From positions 81,863 to 145,862 of the forward strand of contig LNEV01000003.1 of assembly GCA_001464335.1 (NCBI GenBank): DNA of 64,000 nucleotides, read 5' to 3'. Of the stretch, positions 1 to 9,374 are shown piece after piece. The notes under the pieces were generated by a model. It did no database searches and had not been told where the DNA came from. It saw only the letters and a list, made by a program, of their open reading frames with translations. A program made the position numbers and the translations under genes. How positions within the stretch are numbered: position 1 is the stretch's first letter; each line of letters starts with the position of its first letter. The stretch is from Rhizobiales bacterium Ga0077545 (lineage in GTDB: Bacteria > Pseudomonadota > Alphaproteobacteria > Rhizobiales > Methylopilaceae).

Positions 1-224
1 ATCGCCTTCGACATCTTGGCGGCACGCGTGCGCTCGCCCTTGCGCATCACCAGAATGAAGGTTTCCGCCCCGCCCGGGCAGGCGGGATCGCCGCAATCGA
101 TCTGGCTGACGGTGACGGCATCTTCTTCGCCCAGCGCAAGCGCCGCGCGGACATCCGCGGCGATGCGTCTGGATATTTCGGACGAGGCGCCGTCGCGGCG
201 ACGGCCGAGGCTGAACAGACCCAT
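1..224 (-). CDS. Conserved hypothetical protein, 3' end cut by window edge
   Basis: The minus-strand frame opens at ATG 224 with MGLFSLGRRRDGASSEISRR and stays open to the window edge, giving about 74 residues without a stop. A central stretch reads IDCGDPACPGGAETFILVM, with two cysteines in a CGDPAC arrangement, followed by a basic RKGERTR segment. It begins 14 bases after the stop of the COG0523 GTPase on the same strand, so the two are probably co-transcribed. I do not recognise a function. The paired cysteines and the neighbouring metal GTPase make a metal-related role conceivable, but that is only inference. Confidence 0.6.
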   Translation of the reverse strand, partial: MGLFSLGRRRDGASSEISRRIAADVRAALALGEEDAVTVSQIDCGDPACPGGAETFILVMRKGERTRAAKMSKA

Positions 225-238
225 AAGCGCTTTATCGC

Positions 239-1453
239 TCAACTGTCCCCGTTCGGCCAGACGGGGAACGGATCGGACAGGTTCACATCTTTCTGGGCAT
301 CGTAGCGCGACGGATCGGCCGGGCCGTGCAGGCACGCATCGAGCGCGGCGCGCATGGCCGCTTCATCCATGCTTTGCCCGATGAAAACGAGCTCCTGGCG
401 CCGGTCTCCCCAGCCGTTGACCCAGTGGCGGCGCACGAGCTGCTGCCATTCCTCATTGCGGGGCCATTGCTCCCTGGGCACCGCCGCCCACCACGAACCG
501 AGCGGGCCGGTGCGGCAGACCGCGCCTGCAATCGACAATTCGCCGACCCATCTGGGCCGCGTCGCAAGCCAGAAATGGCCTTTGGCGCGGATCAGGCCCG
601 GCCATGAGCCGTCGAGGAAGCGCCGGAACTTCGCCGGATGAAACGGCCGCCGCGCCCGGTAGACGAAACTGCCGATGCCGTATTCCTCGGTTTCGGGCAC
701 ATGGCTGGCGTAGCCGTAAAGCTCCTTGGCCCAGAGCGGATGGGCGCTGGCTTTTTCGTGGTCGAACAGGCCGGTGCCGAGAATGTCCGCAAGGGGCACC
801 TTTCCGAAATCGGCTTCGATGAGCCGCGCATCCTGATTGAGCGCGCGGGCGATGGCGCGAGTGTGCGCACGCGCCTCTTGCCCGGCATCGCCCGCTTTGT
901 TGAGGACGATGAGATCGGAGAATTCGATCTGGTCGGTCAACAGATCGATCAGCGTGCGCTCGTCGTCCTCGCCGAGGCTTTCGCCGCGCTGCTCCAGGCT
1001 TTCGATCTTCGTGAAATCCTTCGGCAGATTGATCGCGTCCACCACTGTCACCATCGCGTCGAGCCGCGCCACATCGTCCAGCGCAAACCCCTCCTCGTCG
1101 CGAAACGAAAACGTGGCGGCGACCGGAAGCGGCTCGGAAATGCCCGTGGATTCGATGACGATGGCATCGAACCGCCCGAGCCCCGCAAGGCGGCGCACCT
1201 CGACACGCAGATCGTCGCGCAGCGTGCAGCAGATGCACCCATTGGTCATTTCGACCATGCTCTCGTCCGCGCGGGTGAAGCCGGCATCGCCCGCGCGCAC
1301 AAGGTCGGCGTCGATGTTGACCTCCGACATGTCGTTGACGATGACTGCGATGCGGCGGCCCTCGCGGTTGGCGAGAATGTGGTTGAGGAGCGTCGTCTTC
1401 CCGGCGCCGAGAAAGCCGGACAGGACGGTGACGGGGATGCGTGTGTCTGTCAT
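239..1453 (-). CDS. CobW/COG0523 family GTPase, probable zinc metallochaperone
   Basis: About 404 residues. The Walker [10 protein letters not shown] lies at residues 13-21, the family CxCC metal-binding motif (GCICC) at about 73-76, and a CobW C-terminal domain follows. COG0523 proteins are GTP-dependent metallochaperones; members controlled by Zur supply zinc under starvation (ZigA/YeiR types). I chose ATG 1453 because Walker A then sits at the usual distance from the N-terminus; the frame is open 34 codons further upstream, but that part is non-conserved and would cover the promoter. A 12-bp palindrome of Zur type lies 11 bases upstream, supporting zinc rather than cobalt. The family is certain from the motifs; zinc specificity is inferred. 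Confidence 0.88.
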   Translation of the reverse strand: MTDTRIPVTVLSGFLGAGKTTLLNHILANREGRRIAVIVNDMSEVNIDADLVRAGDAGFTRADESMVEMTNGCICCTLRDDLRVEVRRLAGLGRFDAIVIESTGISEPLPVAATFSFRDEEGFALDDVARLDAMVTVVDAINLPKDFTKIESLEQRGESLGEDDERTLIDLLTDQIEFSDLIVLNKAGDAGQEARAHTRAIARALNQDARLIEADFGKVPLADILGTGLFDHEKASAHPLWAKELYGYASHVPETEEYGIGSFVYRARRPFHPAKFRRFLDGSWPGLIRAKGHFWLATRPRWVGELSIAGAVCRTGPLGSWWAAVPREQWPRNEEWQQLVRRHWVNGWGDRRQELVFIGQSMDEAAMRAALDACLHGPADPSRYDAQKDVNLSDPFPVWPNGDS

Positions 1454-1463
1454 GCTAATTGTT

Positions 1464-1475
1464 ATGTTATAACAT
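1464..1475. promoter_or_regulatory. Zur-like operator palindrome
   Basis: ATGTTATAACAT is a perfect 12-bp palindrome in the divergent region between the COG0523 GTPase and hisZ. It contains the TGTTATAACA core seen in proteobacterial zinc-uptake-regulator sites. It begins 11 bases from the GTPase start, so bound repressor would block that promoter. It lies further from hisZ and overlaps no obvious hisZ promoter element. Confidence 0.6.
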
Positions 1476-1509
1476 CTCACTATAGTCAAGTGGATGATTA
1501 AAGGGTCAC

Positions 1510-1539
1510 TTGCAGAAATTTCTGGACTTTCATTATACA
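1510..1539 (+). promoter_or_regulatory. Candidate sigma-70 promoter for hisZ-hisG
   Basis: TTGCAG (1510-1515) and TATACA (1534-1539) are separated by 18 bases, a good housekeeping-type pair. A transcript starting about seven bases after the -10 would have a very short leader before ATG 1558, which lacks a visible Shine-Dalgarno sequence. That fits a short-leader or nearly leaderless message. The prediction is from consensus only. Confidence 0.4.
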
Positions 1540-1557
1540 AATGCATATCTGACATTC

Positions 1558-2934
1558 ATGAACGCTGAGCCAGACATTTCCGCACGCGCCCTGGCGGCGC
1601 TTCGCGAGCGCACCGGCCTCACCCAGGCTGCCGCCGCCGCCGAGATCGGCGTGTCGCAGGCGACCTATTCGCGCTGGGAAAAGGAAAACAACGAGCCGAC
1701 CGGCGCCGCGCGCCGCGCGCTTGCCGATTGGGTTATCCGCCGGTCGCAGGGCGCGGGCGTGCCAAGCCTCGCTTATCCGGTGCGGCTCGGCATCTCGGAC
1801 CCGGAAAAGGCATCCGAGCTTGCCGCCATTCTCGGCACAGCGGGCTATGCGCGCGTCGAGCCGCCGATCCTGCAGCCCGCCGGCCCGTTTCTGGATGTTT
1901 CGGGCGAAGACCTGCGCCGCCGCATGTTTCTGACGTCCGACGGCGAAGGTAACGAACTGTGCCTGCGCCCCGATCTGACGATTCCGACCGCGCGTATGCA
2001 CTTGGCCGGTGCCGATGCCGGACGCGAGGCCGCCTACTTCTATCTCGGCCCGGTGTTTCGCCAGCGCGAGACCGGCAGCGGCGAGGTGCAGCAGGCGGGC
2101 ATCGAGATTTTCGGGCGGCTGGAACGCGAAGCCACGGAAGCCGAAATCGTCGCCCGCAGCGCCGAGGCCATCAAGCTGTATGGCATTACGGATGCGAAAC
2201 TGACGCTCGGCGACCGCGCGCTGTTCACCGCCTTCATCGAGGAACTAGCCATACCCGCTGCCTGGCGCCGCCGCTTGATGCGCGACATCGCGCGCCAGAG
2301 CGGCCTTGGCCGCGACCTCGCCGCCCTCGCCCCGGCGACGAACGGCGATGCGGAGCACACCGCTTTCCTCGCCGCGCTCGACGGCGCGGACCCCAAAGCC
2401 GCGAAGGCCGTAGTGGAAGACATGCTCGCAATCGCCGGCATCAGCCAGGTCGGCGGACGCACGGTGAGCGATATCGCCGAACGCTTTCTCGAACAGGCGC
2501 GGCTGCGCGCCTCGGCGTCGCTGTCGGAAGACACCCACAAGGCCTTGAGCGACTTTCTGACCGTGGAAAGCGATCCGGCCAGTGCGCTGGGGGAGCTGAG
2601 AAACGTCATTGCCCGCGCACGCACATCCGGCGCGGCGACGAAGGACACCTCCGCGCTCGATACGCTGCTCGACGGCTTTGCGCGCCGCAACACGCTTCTT
2701 GCCGAACGCGGCGTCGATCTCAAGACTGCGACCTTCTCGGCCGCGTTCGGGCGCCAGCTCGATTATTACACCGGCCTCGTCTTCGAATTCCGCACCTCGC
2801 GGATTCCAAATCTCGGACCGCTCGTCGGCGGAGGACGCTATGACGGGCTTCTGTCGGCGCTCGGCGCGCCGAAGCCGGTGGCCGCCGTGGGCTGCGCGAT
2901 GTTTGTCGAACGCATGACGGAGGCCGCATCATGA
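1558..2934 (+). CDS. hisZ: ATP phosphoribosyltransferase regulatory subunit HisZ with N-terminal HTH domain
   Basis: About 458 residues from ATG 1558. Residues about 85-458 are HisZ, a class II aminoacyl-tRNA-synthetase paralogue that is needed with HisG for the first step of histidine synthesis. Typical stretches are [21 protein letters not shown], the [13 protein letters not shown] segment and GGGRYDGLL. The first 65 residues are instead a Cro/C1-type helix-turn-helix ([20 protein letters not shown], then SRWEKE), absent from ordinary HisZ, which starts near the [19 protein letters not shown] region. The reading frame is continuous, so this appears to be a fusion, unless translation really starts inside, for example at GTG about 1758. 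Its stop overlaps the hisG start by four bases (ATGA). Confidence 0.88.
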   Translation: MNAEPDISARALAALRERTGLTQAAAAAEIGVSQATYSRWEKENNEPTGAARRALADWVIRRSQGAGVPSLAYPVRLGISDPEKASELAAILGTAGYARVEPPILQPAGPFLDVSGEDLRRRMFLTSDGEGNELCLRPDLTIPTARMHLAGADAGREAAYFYLGPVFRQRETGSGEVQQAGIEIFGRLEREATEAEIVARSAEAIKLYGITDAKLTLGDRALFTAFIEELAIPAAWRRRLMRDIARQSGLGRDLAALAPATNGDAEHTAFLAALDGADPKAAKAVVEDMLAIAGISQVGGRTVSDIAERFLEQARLRASASLSEDTHKALSDFLTVESDPASALGELRNVIARARTSGAATKDTSALDTLLDGFARRNTLLAERGVDLKTATFSAAFGRQLDYYTGLVFEFRTSRIPNLGPLVGGGRYDGLLSALGAPKPVAAVGCAMFVERMTEAAS

Positions 2935-3911
2935 GCGATCCGCTTCTTCTGTCCGTACCCTCCAAGGGCCGTCTTCAGGAAAACGCCTTCGCCTTCTTTG
3001 CGCAGGCCGGGCTTCCGGTTCTGCGGCCCGGCGGCGCCCGCGAATATCGCGGCGCGTTCGGTGGCCTCGACGGGGCGCAGATCCAGTTTCTCTCGGCCAG
3101 CGAGATCGCGCGCGAGCTCTCGCTCGGGAAGGTGCATCTCGGCGTCACCGGCGAGGACCTGATCCGCGAGGAAATTCCGCAGACCGACGAGCGCGTTCTT
3201 CTGCTGACGCCGCTCGGCTTCGGCCCGGCGAATGTGGTCGTCGCGGTTCCGCAGGCCTGGATCGATGTCCGCACGATGGCCGATCTCGACGATGTGGCCG
3301 CGCATTTCAGGGCGAAGTATGGACGCCCGCTGCGCGTCGCCACCAAGTACATCACGCTGACGCGCACCTTCTTCGCCCAGCACGGGCTCGGCGATTACCG
3401 CATCGTGGAAAGCCTTGGAGCCACCGAAGGCGCCCCCGCCTCCGGCACCGCGGACATCATCGTCGACATCACGACGACCGGCTCGACGCTTGCCGCCAAT
3501 GCGCTGAAAATTCTCGATGACGGCCTGATCCTGAAAAGCGAGGCCAATCTTGTTGCCTCGCTGCGCGCCGACTGGAACCCTGTTGCGCGCGATGCGGCCC
3601 GGACCATACTCGCCCGCCTCGGTGCCGCCGCACGCGCCCGCGCGGTGCAGGAGGTGAAGGCCTCGCCCAAGGGCGACCGGGCACGCATCGTCCGCGAAGC
3701 GGAGACGAATTTCGGCGCGACAGCCCCCTTCGGGATCGCGTCGGACGGCCCGCTCGTCCTGCATGTCCCGAAAAAGGCGATCTACCCGATTGCGGACTGG
3801 CTGACGGCGCTGGGTGCCGATACAATCTCGACGAGCAATCTCGACGATGTTTTCCAGTCGGCGAACCCCCTGTTCGAGAAGCTCATCGGAGTGCTCCGGC
3901 AAGGTCCATGA
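2931..3911 (+). CDS. hisG: ATP phosphoribosyltransferase HisG
   Basis: 326 residues. It catalyses condensation of ATP and PRPP to phosphoribosyl-ATP, the committed step of histidine synthesis. It opens with the family signature [19 protein letters not shown], and the PRPP-binding region reads [19 protein letters not shown]. It is longer than the 210-230-residue short form, having a C-terminal extension of about 100 residues as in several Hyphomicrobiales, yet it is still paired with hisZ. The start overlaps hisZ, indicating translational coupling, and its stop overlaps the next start. Confidence 0.95.
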   Translation: MSDPLLLSVPSKGRLQENAFAFFAQAGLPVLRPGGAREYRGAFGGLDGAQIQFLSASEIARELSLGKVHLGVTGEDLIREEIPQTDERVLLLTPLGFGPANVVVAVPQAWIDVRTMADLDDVAAHFRAKYGRPLRVATKYITLTRTFFAQHGLGDYRIVESLGATEGAPASGTADIIVDITTTGSTLAANALKILDDGLILKSEANLVASLRADWNPVARDAARTILARLGAAARARAVQEVKASPKGDRARIVREAETNFGATAPFGIASDGPLVLHVPKKAIYPIADWLTALGADTISTSNLDDVFQSANPLFEKLIGVLRQGP

Positions 3912-4540
3912 TCCCGCTGCTGCAGGAACGGCTCTCGGAATTCGTGACCCTTTGGGTTGTGATCGACCCGATCGGCTCCTTGCCCGTTTTTCTTGCCGTC
4001 GCCGCCTCCCGCTCCGAAACGGACTGCCGGGTCATCGCGCTCCATTCGGTGCTGGCCGCGTTCGGCGTCCTTGTTTTCTTCATCGTCGCGGGACAGCTTC
4101 TCCTGCCCGCTCTCGGTGTTCCGCTCACCGCCTTCCAGATCGCGGGCGGCATCGTGCTTTTCCTGTTCGCGCTCTCGATGATCTTCGGGCCATCCAAGGT
4201 CGACGAGGACGAGAGCCTCGCCCGGCAATCCCCGCGTCAGGCCGCGATCTTTCCGCTCGCCATTCCCGCGATCGCCAGCCCCGGCGCCATGCTCGCGGTG
4301 GTTCTTCTCACAAACGATGCCCGCGACGATCTTCCCGATCAGGCCATGACCGTCGGCGTCGTGATCGTCGTGCTTGCGGCCCAGTATGTGCTTTTCCGCC
4401 TGGCCCGCCCGATCGAGCGGCGGATCGGCGGAGCCGGAACGAGCGTGCTGAGCCGGGTGATGGGCACCATCCTGGCATCGGTCGCGGTGACCGAGGTTCT
4501 CGACGGGGTTTCGACCTGGCTGAAACTGCCTTTGCCCTGA
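3908..4540 (+). CDS. MarC/NAAT family integral membrane protein
   Basis: 210 residues with about six hydrophobic helices. Motifs of the MarC family are present: the early [19 protein letters not shown] and later [18 protein letters not shown], the two related NPxG/SPGA-like repeats. MarC proteins sit in the inner membrane; most have no proven substrate and the old link to multiple antibiotic resistance has not held. Its ATG overlaps the hisG stop, so it is expressed with hisZG, but no role in histidine synthesis is implied. Confidence 0.9.
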   Translation: MIPLLQERLSEFVTLWVVIDPIGSLPVFLAVAASRSETDCRVIALHSVLAAFGVLVFFIVAGQLLLPALGVPLTAFQIAGGIVLFLFALSMIFGPSKVDEDESLARQSPRQAAIFPLAIPAIASPGAMLAVVLLTNDARDDLPDQAMTVGVVIVVLAAQYVLFRLARPIERRIGGAGTSVLSRVMGTILASVAVTEVLDGVSTWLKLPLP

Positions 4541-4548
4541 GCTGAGGT

Positions 4549-6183
4549 TCAGACCAGCGCGCCCAGGCGCAGCACATCGATCAGATGGCCGGACAGCCTG
4601 AGCGACAGGGCCACCAGCGTCATGGTCGGTGAATCGCTGCCGGATGTCGGGAAAACCGAACTTCCCGCGATGAAAAGATTTTGCGTTCCGTGGACCCGGC
4701 AGTCGGTGTCGACCACGCCCGCGCGCGGGTCGCTCGCCATCCGTGTCGTGCCGATGTGATGCCAGCAGCCGCGCACATCGCTCTTCCAGCTTTCGTCATC
4801 GACCATGCGCCGCCGGATCATGAAGCCCTGCTTCTCAAGCGCACCGACGACGATTTCTTGCGTCCGCACGAAATTGAAATGGTCCCGTTCGCCGATCCGC
4901 CAGTCGACGCGCACCCGGTGGACGCCGAGCGGATCCGTCTTGTCGGACAGCAGGATGCGGCTGTCCGGGTTGGGCGCCTGCTCGATCACCGTTTCGAGAT
5001 AGAAGTCGCGCCGGACGAATTTCGGATCGAGCCGATTGTCGAGCACCGACAGCATGGCCTTCGGCAGGGACGGGACAACCTTGCGAAGTTGCGAGGCCAC
5101 TTCGAGCGCGATCCGGGACGACGACGTTCCGAACTTCGAGCGCCGCCTCAAATTCAGACGTATGGTCTGCAGCGCCCGATAGGCGGCCGATGTCGCGCCG
5201 AAATAGAGCGGAACGATATAGGTGCGCGAATTCGTCAGTCCCTCGCGTTGCTGTTCGGACGCCACGGGCGCGAAATGCGCCGCCATGCCGCGATTGGCCT
5301 GACGCAATTTCTTGCGCGCGAGGATGAGGCCATTGTCGTACAGCGGGCGGTGTCGGCTTTGTGCCGACAGGCGCACCACATTGATGCGCGCCGTCGGATG
5401 ATCCATGAAATAGCGGCCGACCTGGTCGTGACCATTTCCAAGGCCGCATGTCTGGTTCTTGTTCGAGGCCAATAGCAGCCTGGCATTCTCGATGCCGCCC
5501 GTGGCAAGCACGACCAGTTTCGGCCGCACCTTGAACCTGACGCCGGACAGGGTTGCCGCTGCGATGGATGTTATTGTGGCGCTGTCGTTACTGCCGATGT
5601 CGGTGACATTGGCGTTGAGAATGATACGCACATTTCCGGCGCGCGCGAGATCTGTCCGATAGGCCTCGCCGAACCGGACCGGCGGGCTGAGACGGTTGAT
5701 GACATTGCGGATGTTCTCCTCATCCAGCGGCATCAGGCCGGAATTCAGAGCGTCCAGCTCCTCGCACAGCCGTCCGGGATCGTAATCGTAGGAGCCGAGT
5801 TGCAGCAAATCGTGGCTTCGGCGGTAAAACGGATCGAGGTCGGTGCGGGAGATCGGCCAGCCGCTGTTCGGCACCCATGACCGCGTCTCGAAATCGATCA
5901 GATCGAGCGGGCGGCACCACCCGCCCCAGCAATTGGTGCTGCCGCCGAAGAACCGGGTGCGGCTCTCGTCCGGGCGGCAATAGCTGAACCCGATGTTCTC
6001 GCCCGAATAGAGCGCCTGGGTGTCGGGGTCGGGCTTGAGCCCGCCGCTTTCCAGCAGCACGACATCGACCGGCCGGTTGACGAACTGAAGCGCGATCGTA
6101 ATGCCCGCCGCGCCCCCGCCGATGATGCAGATATCGGCGTCCAGCGACGTATCGTGCGGAAACTCACGCGCATCCAGAAGCAT
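4549..6183 (-). CDS. GMC family FAD-dependent oxidoreductase
   Basis: 544 residues. The N-terminal FAD dinucleotide fold reads DADICIIGGGAAGITIALQF, residues about 16-35, followed by the acidic end VVLLESGG. The C-terminal GMC_oxred_C domain contains GCWHHIGTTRM and FIAGSSVFPTSGSDSPTMTL, the usual catalytic histidine and FAD-contact regions. Such enzymes oxidise alcohol or sugar hydroxyl groups. No signal peptide is seen and no sugar or choline gene is adjacent, so the substrate cannot be named. It converges with marC and stands alone, with a 319-base gap upstream. Confidence 0.85.
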   Translation of the reverse strand: MLLDAREFPHDTSLDADICIIGGGAAGITIALQFVNRPVDVVLLESGGLKPDPDTQALYSGENIGFSYCRPDESRTRFFGGSTNCWGGWCRPLDLIDFETRSWVPNSGWPISRTDLDPFYRRSHDLLQLGSYDYDPGRLCEELDALNSGLMPLDEENIRNVINRLSPPVRFGEAYRTDLARAGNVRIILNANVTDIGSNDSATITSIAAATLSGVRFKVRPKLVVLATGGIENARLLLASNKNQTCGLGNGHDQVGRYFMDHPTARINVVRLSAQSRHRPLYDNGLILARKKLRQANRGMAAHFAPVASEQQREGLTNSRTYIVPLYFGATSAAYRALQTIRLNLRRRSKFGTSSSRIALEVASQLRKVVPSLPKAMLSVLDNRLDPKFVRRDFYLETVIEQAPNPDSRILLSDKTDPLGVHRVRVDWRIGERDHFNFVRTQEIVVGALEKQGFMIRRRMVDDESWKSDVRGCWHHIGTTRMASDPRAGVVDTDCRVHGTQNLFIAGSSVFPTSGSDSPTMTLVALSLRLSGHLIDVLRLGALV

Positions 6184-6502
6184 CAGATTTCCCCGCCGCT
6201 CCCGGCTCCCCCATCCCCCGACAGGAGTACTCTATGTAAACTCGCAAAAGTTGCGAGACCGAATACTTTACAATCCAGCCTGTTTATTAGGCAACGGAAA
6301 CAAAAGATAAGCGATAGAAATAACGGATAACCCGACTGGGCGGTTTTTACTTTATTTCCCAGCCGATCAGAATGCTTCTGCATCCCCCGGCAAGACACCC
6401 GCCGAAGCGGGCCTTTCCAGAACGTCTTGTCCGGCGCTTCCAAGCACCGGACGCTTTCCAAAGCAGCGGCGACGCGGCCGTCAGGCCGATCCTGGGGCCG
6501 TT
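6184..6502. other. Non-coding gap between GMC oxidoreductase and dienelactone hydrolase-like genes
   Basis: No convincing gene is present. The part nearest the GMC oxidoreductase is AT-rich compared with its surroundings (around 6230-6330) and probably holds that gene's promoter. A short GC stem, CCCGC-cgaa-GCGGG at 6398-6411, lies downstream of the dienelactone hydrolase-like gene and may be its weak terminator, but it lacks a clear T run on the minus strand. Confidence 0.5.
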
Positions 6503-7363
6503 CTAGGGGAGGTTCTTCTTCAGGAATTCAACCGTCCGGCTCCACGCGAGATCCGCCGCCGCCTTGTTGTAACGCGGGGCATTGGTGTCGTTGTTGAAGG
6601 CGTGGTTTGCACCCGGATACATATGAAGCTCGAAAGTCTTGCCGGCGGCTTCGAGCGCCGCCTTGTAGGCGTCGATCCCAGCGTTCACGTTGTCGTCGAT
6701 CCCGGCGTAATGCAGCAAGAGGGGCGCCTTGATGGCCGCAACCTGATCGGCCGGGATCTGACGGCCGTAATAGGCGACCCCTGCCCCAAGGGCCGGAGCA
6801 GCCGCCGCCAGTTGATTGACCTTGAGGCCGCCCCAGCAGAAACCGACCGCGCCGACCTTGCCGGTCGAATGGGCGTTGCCGGCGAGGTAGTCCAAAGCCG
6901 CGACAAGATTTCCGATCGTCTTGCCGGTGTCGAGCTTTGCGATCTGATCCCGCGCCTGGTCCTCGTCTGCGGGGGTGCCGCCGAGAGGCGACAAAAGATC
7001 CGGCCCCAGAACCAGGAACCCTTCGAGAGCAAGCCTGCGGGTGACATCCTCGATGTGCGGGTTGAGGCCACGATTTTCGTGGATGACGATGACGGCAGGA
7101 AGCTTTTGCGGACCGTCCTTGGGACGCGCGAGATAGCCCCGGATCTCTCCGTCATCGCCCTTGTAGGATATCCACTCCGTCACAAGGCGCGGATCGTCCT
7201 CCGCGACGATGGCGGCCTGCGCATAATTGTTCGACAGAACCGGCAGAAGCGCCGCCGCCGCGGCTACGGAGCCCGCCAGTCCCGCCAGCCGCTCCATGAA
7301 ATCGCGCCGCGAGATCTGGCCATGCGTGAAGCGGTCGTAAAGGTCGATGATGCGCTGGTCCAT
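6503..7363 (-). CDS. Dienelactone hydrolase family protein with Tat signal
   Basis: 286 residues of alpha/beta-hydrolase fold. A twin-arginine motif SRRDFMERL near residue 18, followed by an alanine-rich hydrophobic stretch ending LSNNYAQA, predicts export by Tat. The catalytic triad of the family is visible: nucleophile cysteine in GFCWGG, aspartate in AGIDDNV and histidine in GANHAFNN. Cytoplasmic dienelactone hydrolase opens a lactone in chloroaromatic degradation; exported relatives have no agreed substrate. No aromatic-degradation genes are nearby, so a generic periplasmic esterase or lactonase is all that can be said. Confidence 0.88.
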   Translation of the reverse strand: MDQRIIDLYDRFTHGQISRRDFMERLAGLAGSVAAAAALLPVLSNNYAQAAIVAEDDPRLVTEWISYKGDDGEIRGYLARPKDGPQKLPAVIVIHENRGLNPHIEDVTRRLALEGFLVLGPDLLSPLGGTPADEDQARDQIAKLDTGKTIGNLVAALDYLAGNAHSTGKVGAVGFCWGGLKVNQLAAAAPALGAGVAYYGRQIPADQVAAIKAPLLLHYAGIDDNVNAGIDAYKAALEAAGKTFELHMYPGANHAFNNDTNAPRYNKAAADLAWSRTVEFLKKNLP

Positions 7364-7630
7364 GGCATGTCCCCCGTTTCCGGGCTCCCTTGTGGTGTGC
7401 CCAGTCTAGCAGGATCAGGTGTCTCCACACCTCACGTCCCGACGAGCACCCCCGGACGCCGGACGACCCCCGGCCGTCCGGCGGCAGGGAATCTCGCCAA
7501 AACCGTCACATAGCTGCAACAATTAACCGCTGCGGCACGTGAGACATTGAGCCCGCCCGCTCTGACTGATAAGAGCCGCCTCAAACTGAGGTCGGTATTT
7601 TTCCGGCCGCATTCTTTCGGGGCTAGCAGC

Positions 7631-8563
7631 ATGAAAGTCGTCGCGGGCAATTCCAACCAGCCGCTCGCCCAGGCGATTGCCGCCTATCTTCAGACCCCGC
7701 TCACGAAAGCCAATGTCCGGCGCTTCGCCGACATGGAGGTGTTTGTCGAGATCCTGGAGAATGTGCGCGGCGAGGATGTGTTCGTCGTCCAGTCGACCTC
7801 GTACCCCGCGAACGACCATCTGATGGAGCTGCTGATCATCATCGATGCGCTCCGCCGTGCCTCGGCCCGCCGCATCACCGCTGTTCTGCCCTATTTCGGC
7901 TATGCCCGGCAGGACCGCAAAGCCGGTCCCCGCACCCCGATCTCGGCCAAGCTCGTCGCCAATCTCATCACGCGCGCGGGCGCCGACCGCGTCCTGACGC
8001 TCGATCTGCACGCCGGGCAGATCCAGGGTTTCTTTGACATTCCGACCGACAATCTGTTCTCGGCCCCGGCCCTCGTGCGCGACATTCAGGACCATATCCC
8101 GCTCGACAACATCGCCGTCATCTCGCCGGACGTCGGCGGCGTTGTCCGTGCCCGTGCCGTCGCCAAGCGCGTCGACGCCTCGCTCGCCATCGTGGACAAG
8201 CGCCGCGAGCGCCCGGGCGAGAGCGAGGTCATGAACGTGATCGGCGATGTGCAGGGCAAGACCTGCATCCTCGTCGACGACATCGTGGATTCGGGCGGCA
8301 CGCTGGTGAACGCGGCCGATGCGCTGATCGAACAAGGCGCCAAGGACGTTTATGCCTACATCACCCACGGCGTTCTTTCGGGCGGCGCGGTCAGCCGCAT
8401 CGCCGGTTCCAACCTGAAGGAGCTGGTGCTGACCGATTCCATCCTGCCGACGGAAGCCGTGCGCCTTGCCCGCAACATCCGCTGCATCTCGGTCGCCAGC
8501 CTGATCGGCGAGGCCATCGCCCGCACTTCAGAGGAAAAATCGGTCTCCAGCCTGTTCGACTGA
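7631..8563 (+). CDS. prs: Ribose-phosphate pyrophosphokinase
   Basis: 310 residues. It makes PRPP from ribose 5-phosphate and ATP, the precursor of nucleotides, histidine and NAD. Family signatures include [20 protein letters not shown] (ATP-binding loop), [15 protein letters not shown] and the PRPP loop [16 protein letters not shown] 7631 is chosen because [13 protein letters not shown] is the standard N-terminus; the frame is open upstream but not conserved there. The gene comes before rplY and pth on the same strand, a common order. Its product is used by HisG and Apt, also in this window. Confidence 0.96.
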   Translation: MKVVAGNSNQPLAQAIAAYLQTPLTKANVRRFADMEVFVEILENVRGEDVFVVQSTSYPANDHLMELLIIIDALRRASARRITAVLPYFGYARQDRKAGPRTPISAKLVANLITRAGADRVLTLDLHAGQIQGFFDIPTDNLFSAPALVRDIQDHIPLDNIAVISPDVGGVVRARAVAKRVDASLAIVDKRRERPGESEVMNVIGDVQGKTCILVDDIVDSGGTLVNAADALIEQGAKDVYAYITHGVLSGGAVSRIAGSNLKELVLTDSILPTEAVRLARNIRCISVASLIGEAIARTSEEKSVSSLFD

Positions 8564-8591
8564 GACCCCATTCCTATTTGCTTCAGAGGCG

Positions 8592-8611
8592 CGGTTCCGT
8601 TATAGGAACCG
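8592..8611 (+). other. Hairpin between prs and rplY
   Basis: CGGTTCC and GGAACCG form a perfect 7-bp stem with a six-base loop (GTTATA). No T run follows, so it is not a clear terminator. It may be part of the rplY leader or an mRNA-end structure of prs. Confidence 0.4.
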
Positions 8612-8652
8612 GCATTACGGCGTCCACACCCTGGAGGTGCGCCGGTCTGTCC

Positions 8653-8674
8653 GAAGGTCGCCGTGGCGGCCTTC
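8653..8674 (+). other. Leader hairpin just upstream of rplY
   Basis: GAAGGTCGCC pairs with GGCGGCCTTC (ten positions, one G-U pair) around a minimal GT turn. TTCAATTT follows, and then the rplY Shine-Dalgarno GGAG at 8684-8687. The position suggests an RNA structure that could affect rplY expression, or a weak terminator inside the leader. The function is inferred. Confidence 0.4.
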
Positions 8675-8693
8675 TTCAATTTCGGAGAATATC

Positions 8694-9362
8694 ATGTCCG
8701 CGACCAAGGTTCTCAAAGCCGAGGCGCGCGAACGGGTTGGCAAGGGAGCCGCCCGTGCAGTGCGCCGCGCAAAACGTGTCCCCGCCGTCATCTACGGCGG
8801 CAAGCAGGCCCCCACCAGCATCTCGCTGGACGGCAACGAGCTTTACGTCCTGCTGCATTCCGGCGGCTTCACGACCACGCTGTTCGACATCGATGTCGGC
8901 GGCAAGATCGAGAAGGCCATTCCGCGCGATTACCAGCTCGACCCGGTCAAGGACTTCCTCACCCACATCGACTTTCTGCGCATCACCGCGGACTCGACGA
9001 TCACCGTCGAAATTCCGGTGCACTTCATCAACGAAGACAAGTCGCCGGGCCTCAAGGGCGGCGGTGTGCTGAACGTCGTCGCGCATGCGATCGAGCTTGC
9101 CGTCCGTGCGACCGACATCCCGGGCGCCATCGAAATCGACCTCTCCGGTCTCGACATCGGCGACACGATCCACATCTCGAACGTCAAGCTGCCCGCGGGC
9201 GCCAAGCCCGTCGACCGCTCGGACTTCACCGTCGCGACCATCGCCGCTCCGGCCGCCGAAGAACCGGAACCGACGGCGGAGGCCGCTCCGGCTGCTGCCG
9301 CTCCGGCCGCTGCCGGTGGCGACAAGAAGCCTGACGCCAAGAAGCCCGAAGCCAAGAAGTAA
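8694..9362 (+). CDS. rplY: 50S ribosomal protein L25/general stress protein Ctc
   Basis: 222 residues of the long Ctc type: an N-terminal L25 domain that binds 5S rRNA, a C-terminal TL5/CTC beta domain, and an Ala/Pro/Lys-rich tail ending [12 protein letters not shown]. Recognisable stretches are [20 protein letters not shown] and [12 protein letters not shown]. The start at 8694 has GGAG six bases upstream; the frame extends upstream but without family similarity. The pth gene follows after 12 bases, as in many alphaproteobacteria. Confidence 0.95.
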   Translation: MSATKVLKAEARERVGKGAARAVRRAKRVPAVIYGGKQAPTSISLDGNELYVLLHSGGFTTTLFDIDVGGKIEKAIPRDYQLDPVKDFLTHIDFLRITADSTITVEIPVHFINEDKSPGLKGGGVLNVVAHAIELAVRATDIPGAIEIDLSGLDIGDTIHISNVKLPAGAKPVDRSDFTVATIAAPAAEEPEPTAEAAPAAAAPAAAGGDKKPDAKKPEAKK

Positions 9363-9374
9363 CAGGAGAGCCGC

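Noticed and set aside
6398..6411. GC hairpin in the gap at 6184-6502 as an intrinsic terminator
   Set aside because: Stem of only five pairs and no T run on the relevant strand; kept only as a weak possibility.
6183..6461. Open frame of 92 codons in the gap after the GMC gene
   Set aside because: No ribosome site, Cys/Leu/Phe-rich non-conserved product, and it lies where the GMC promoter should be.
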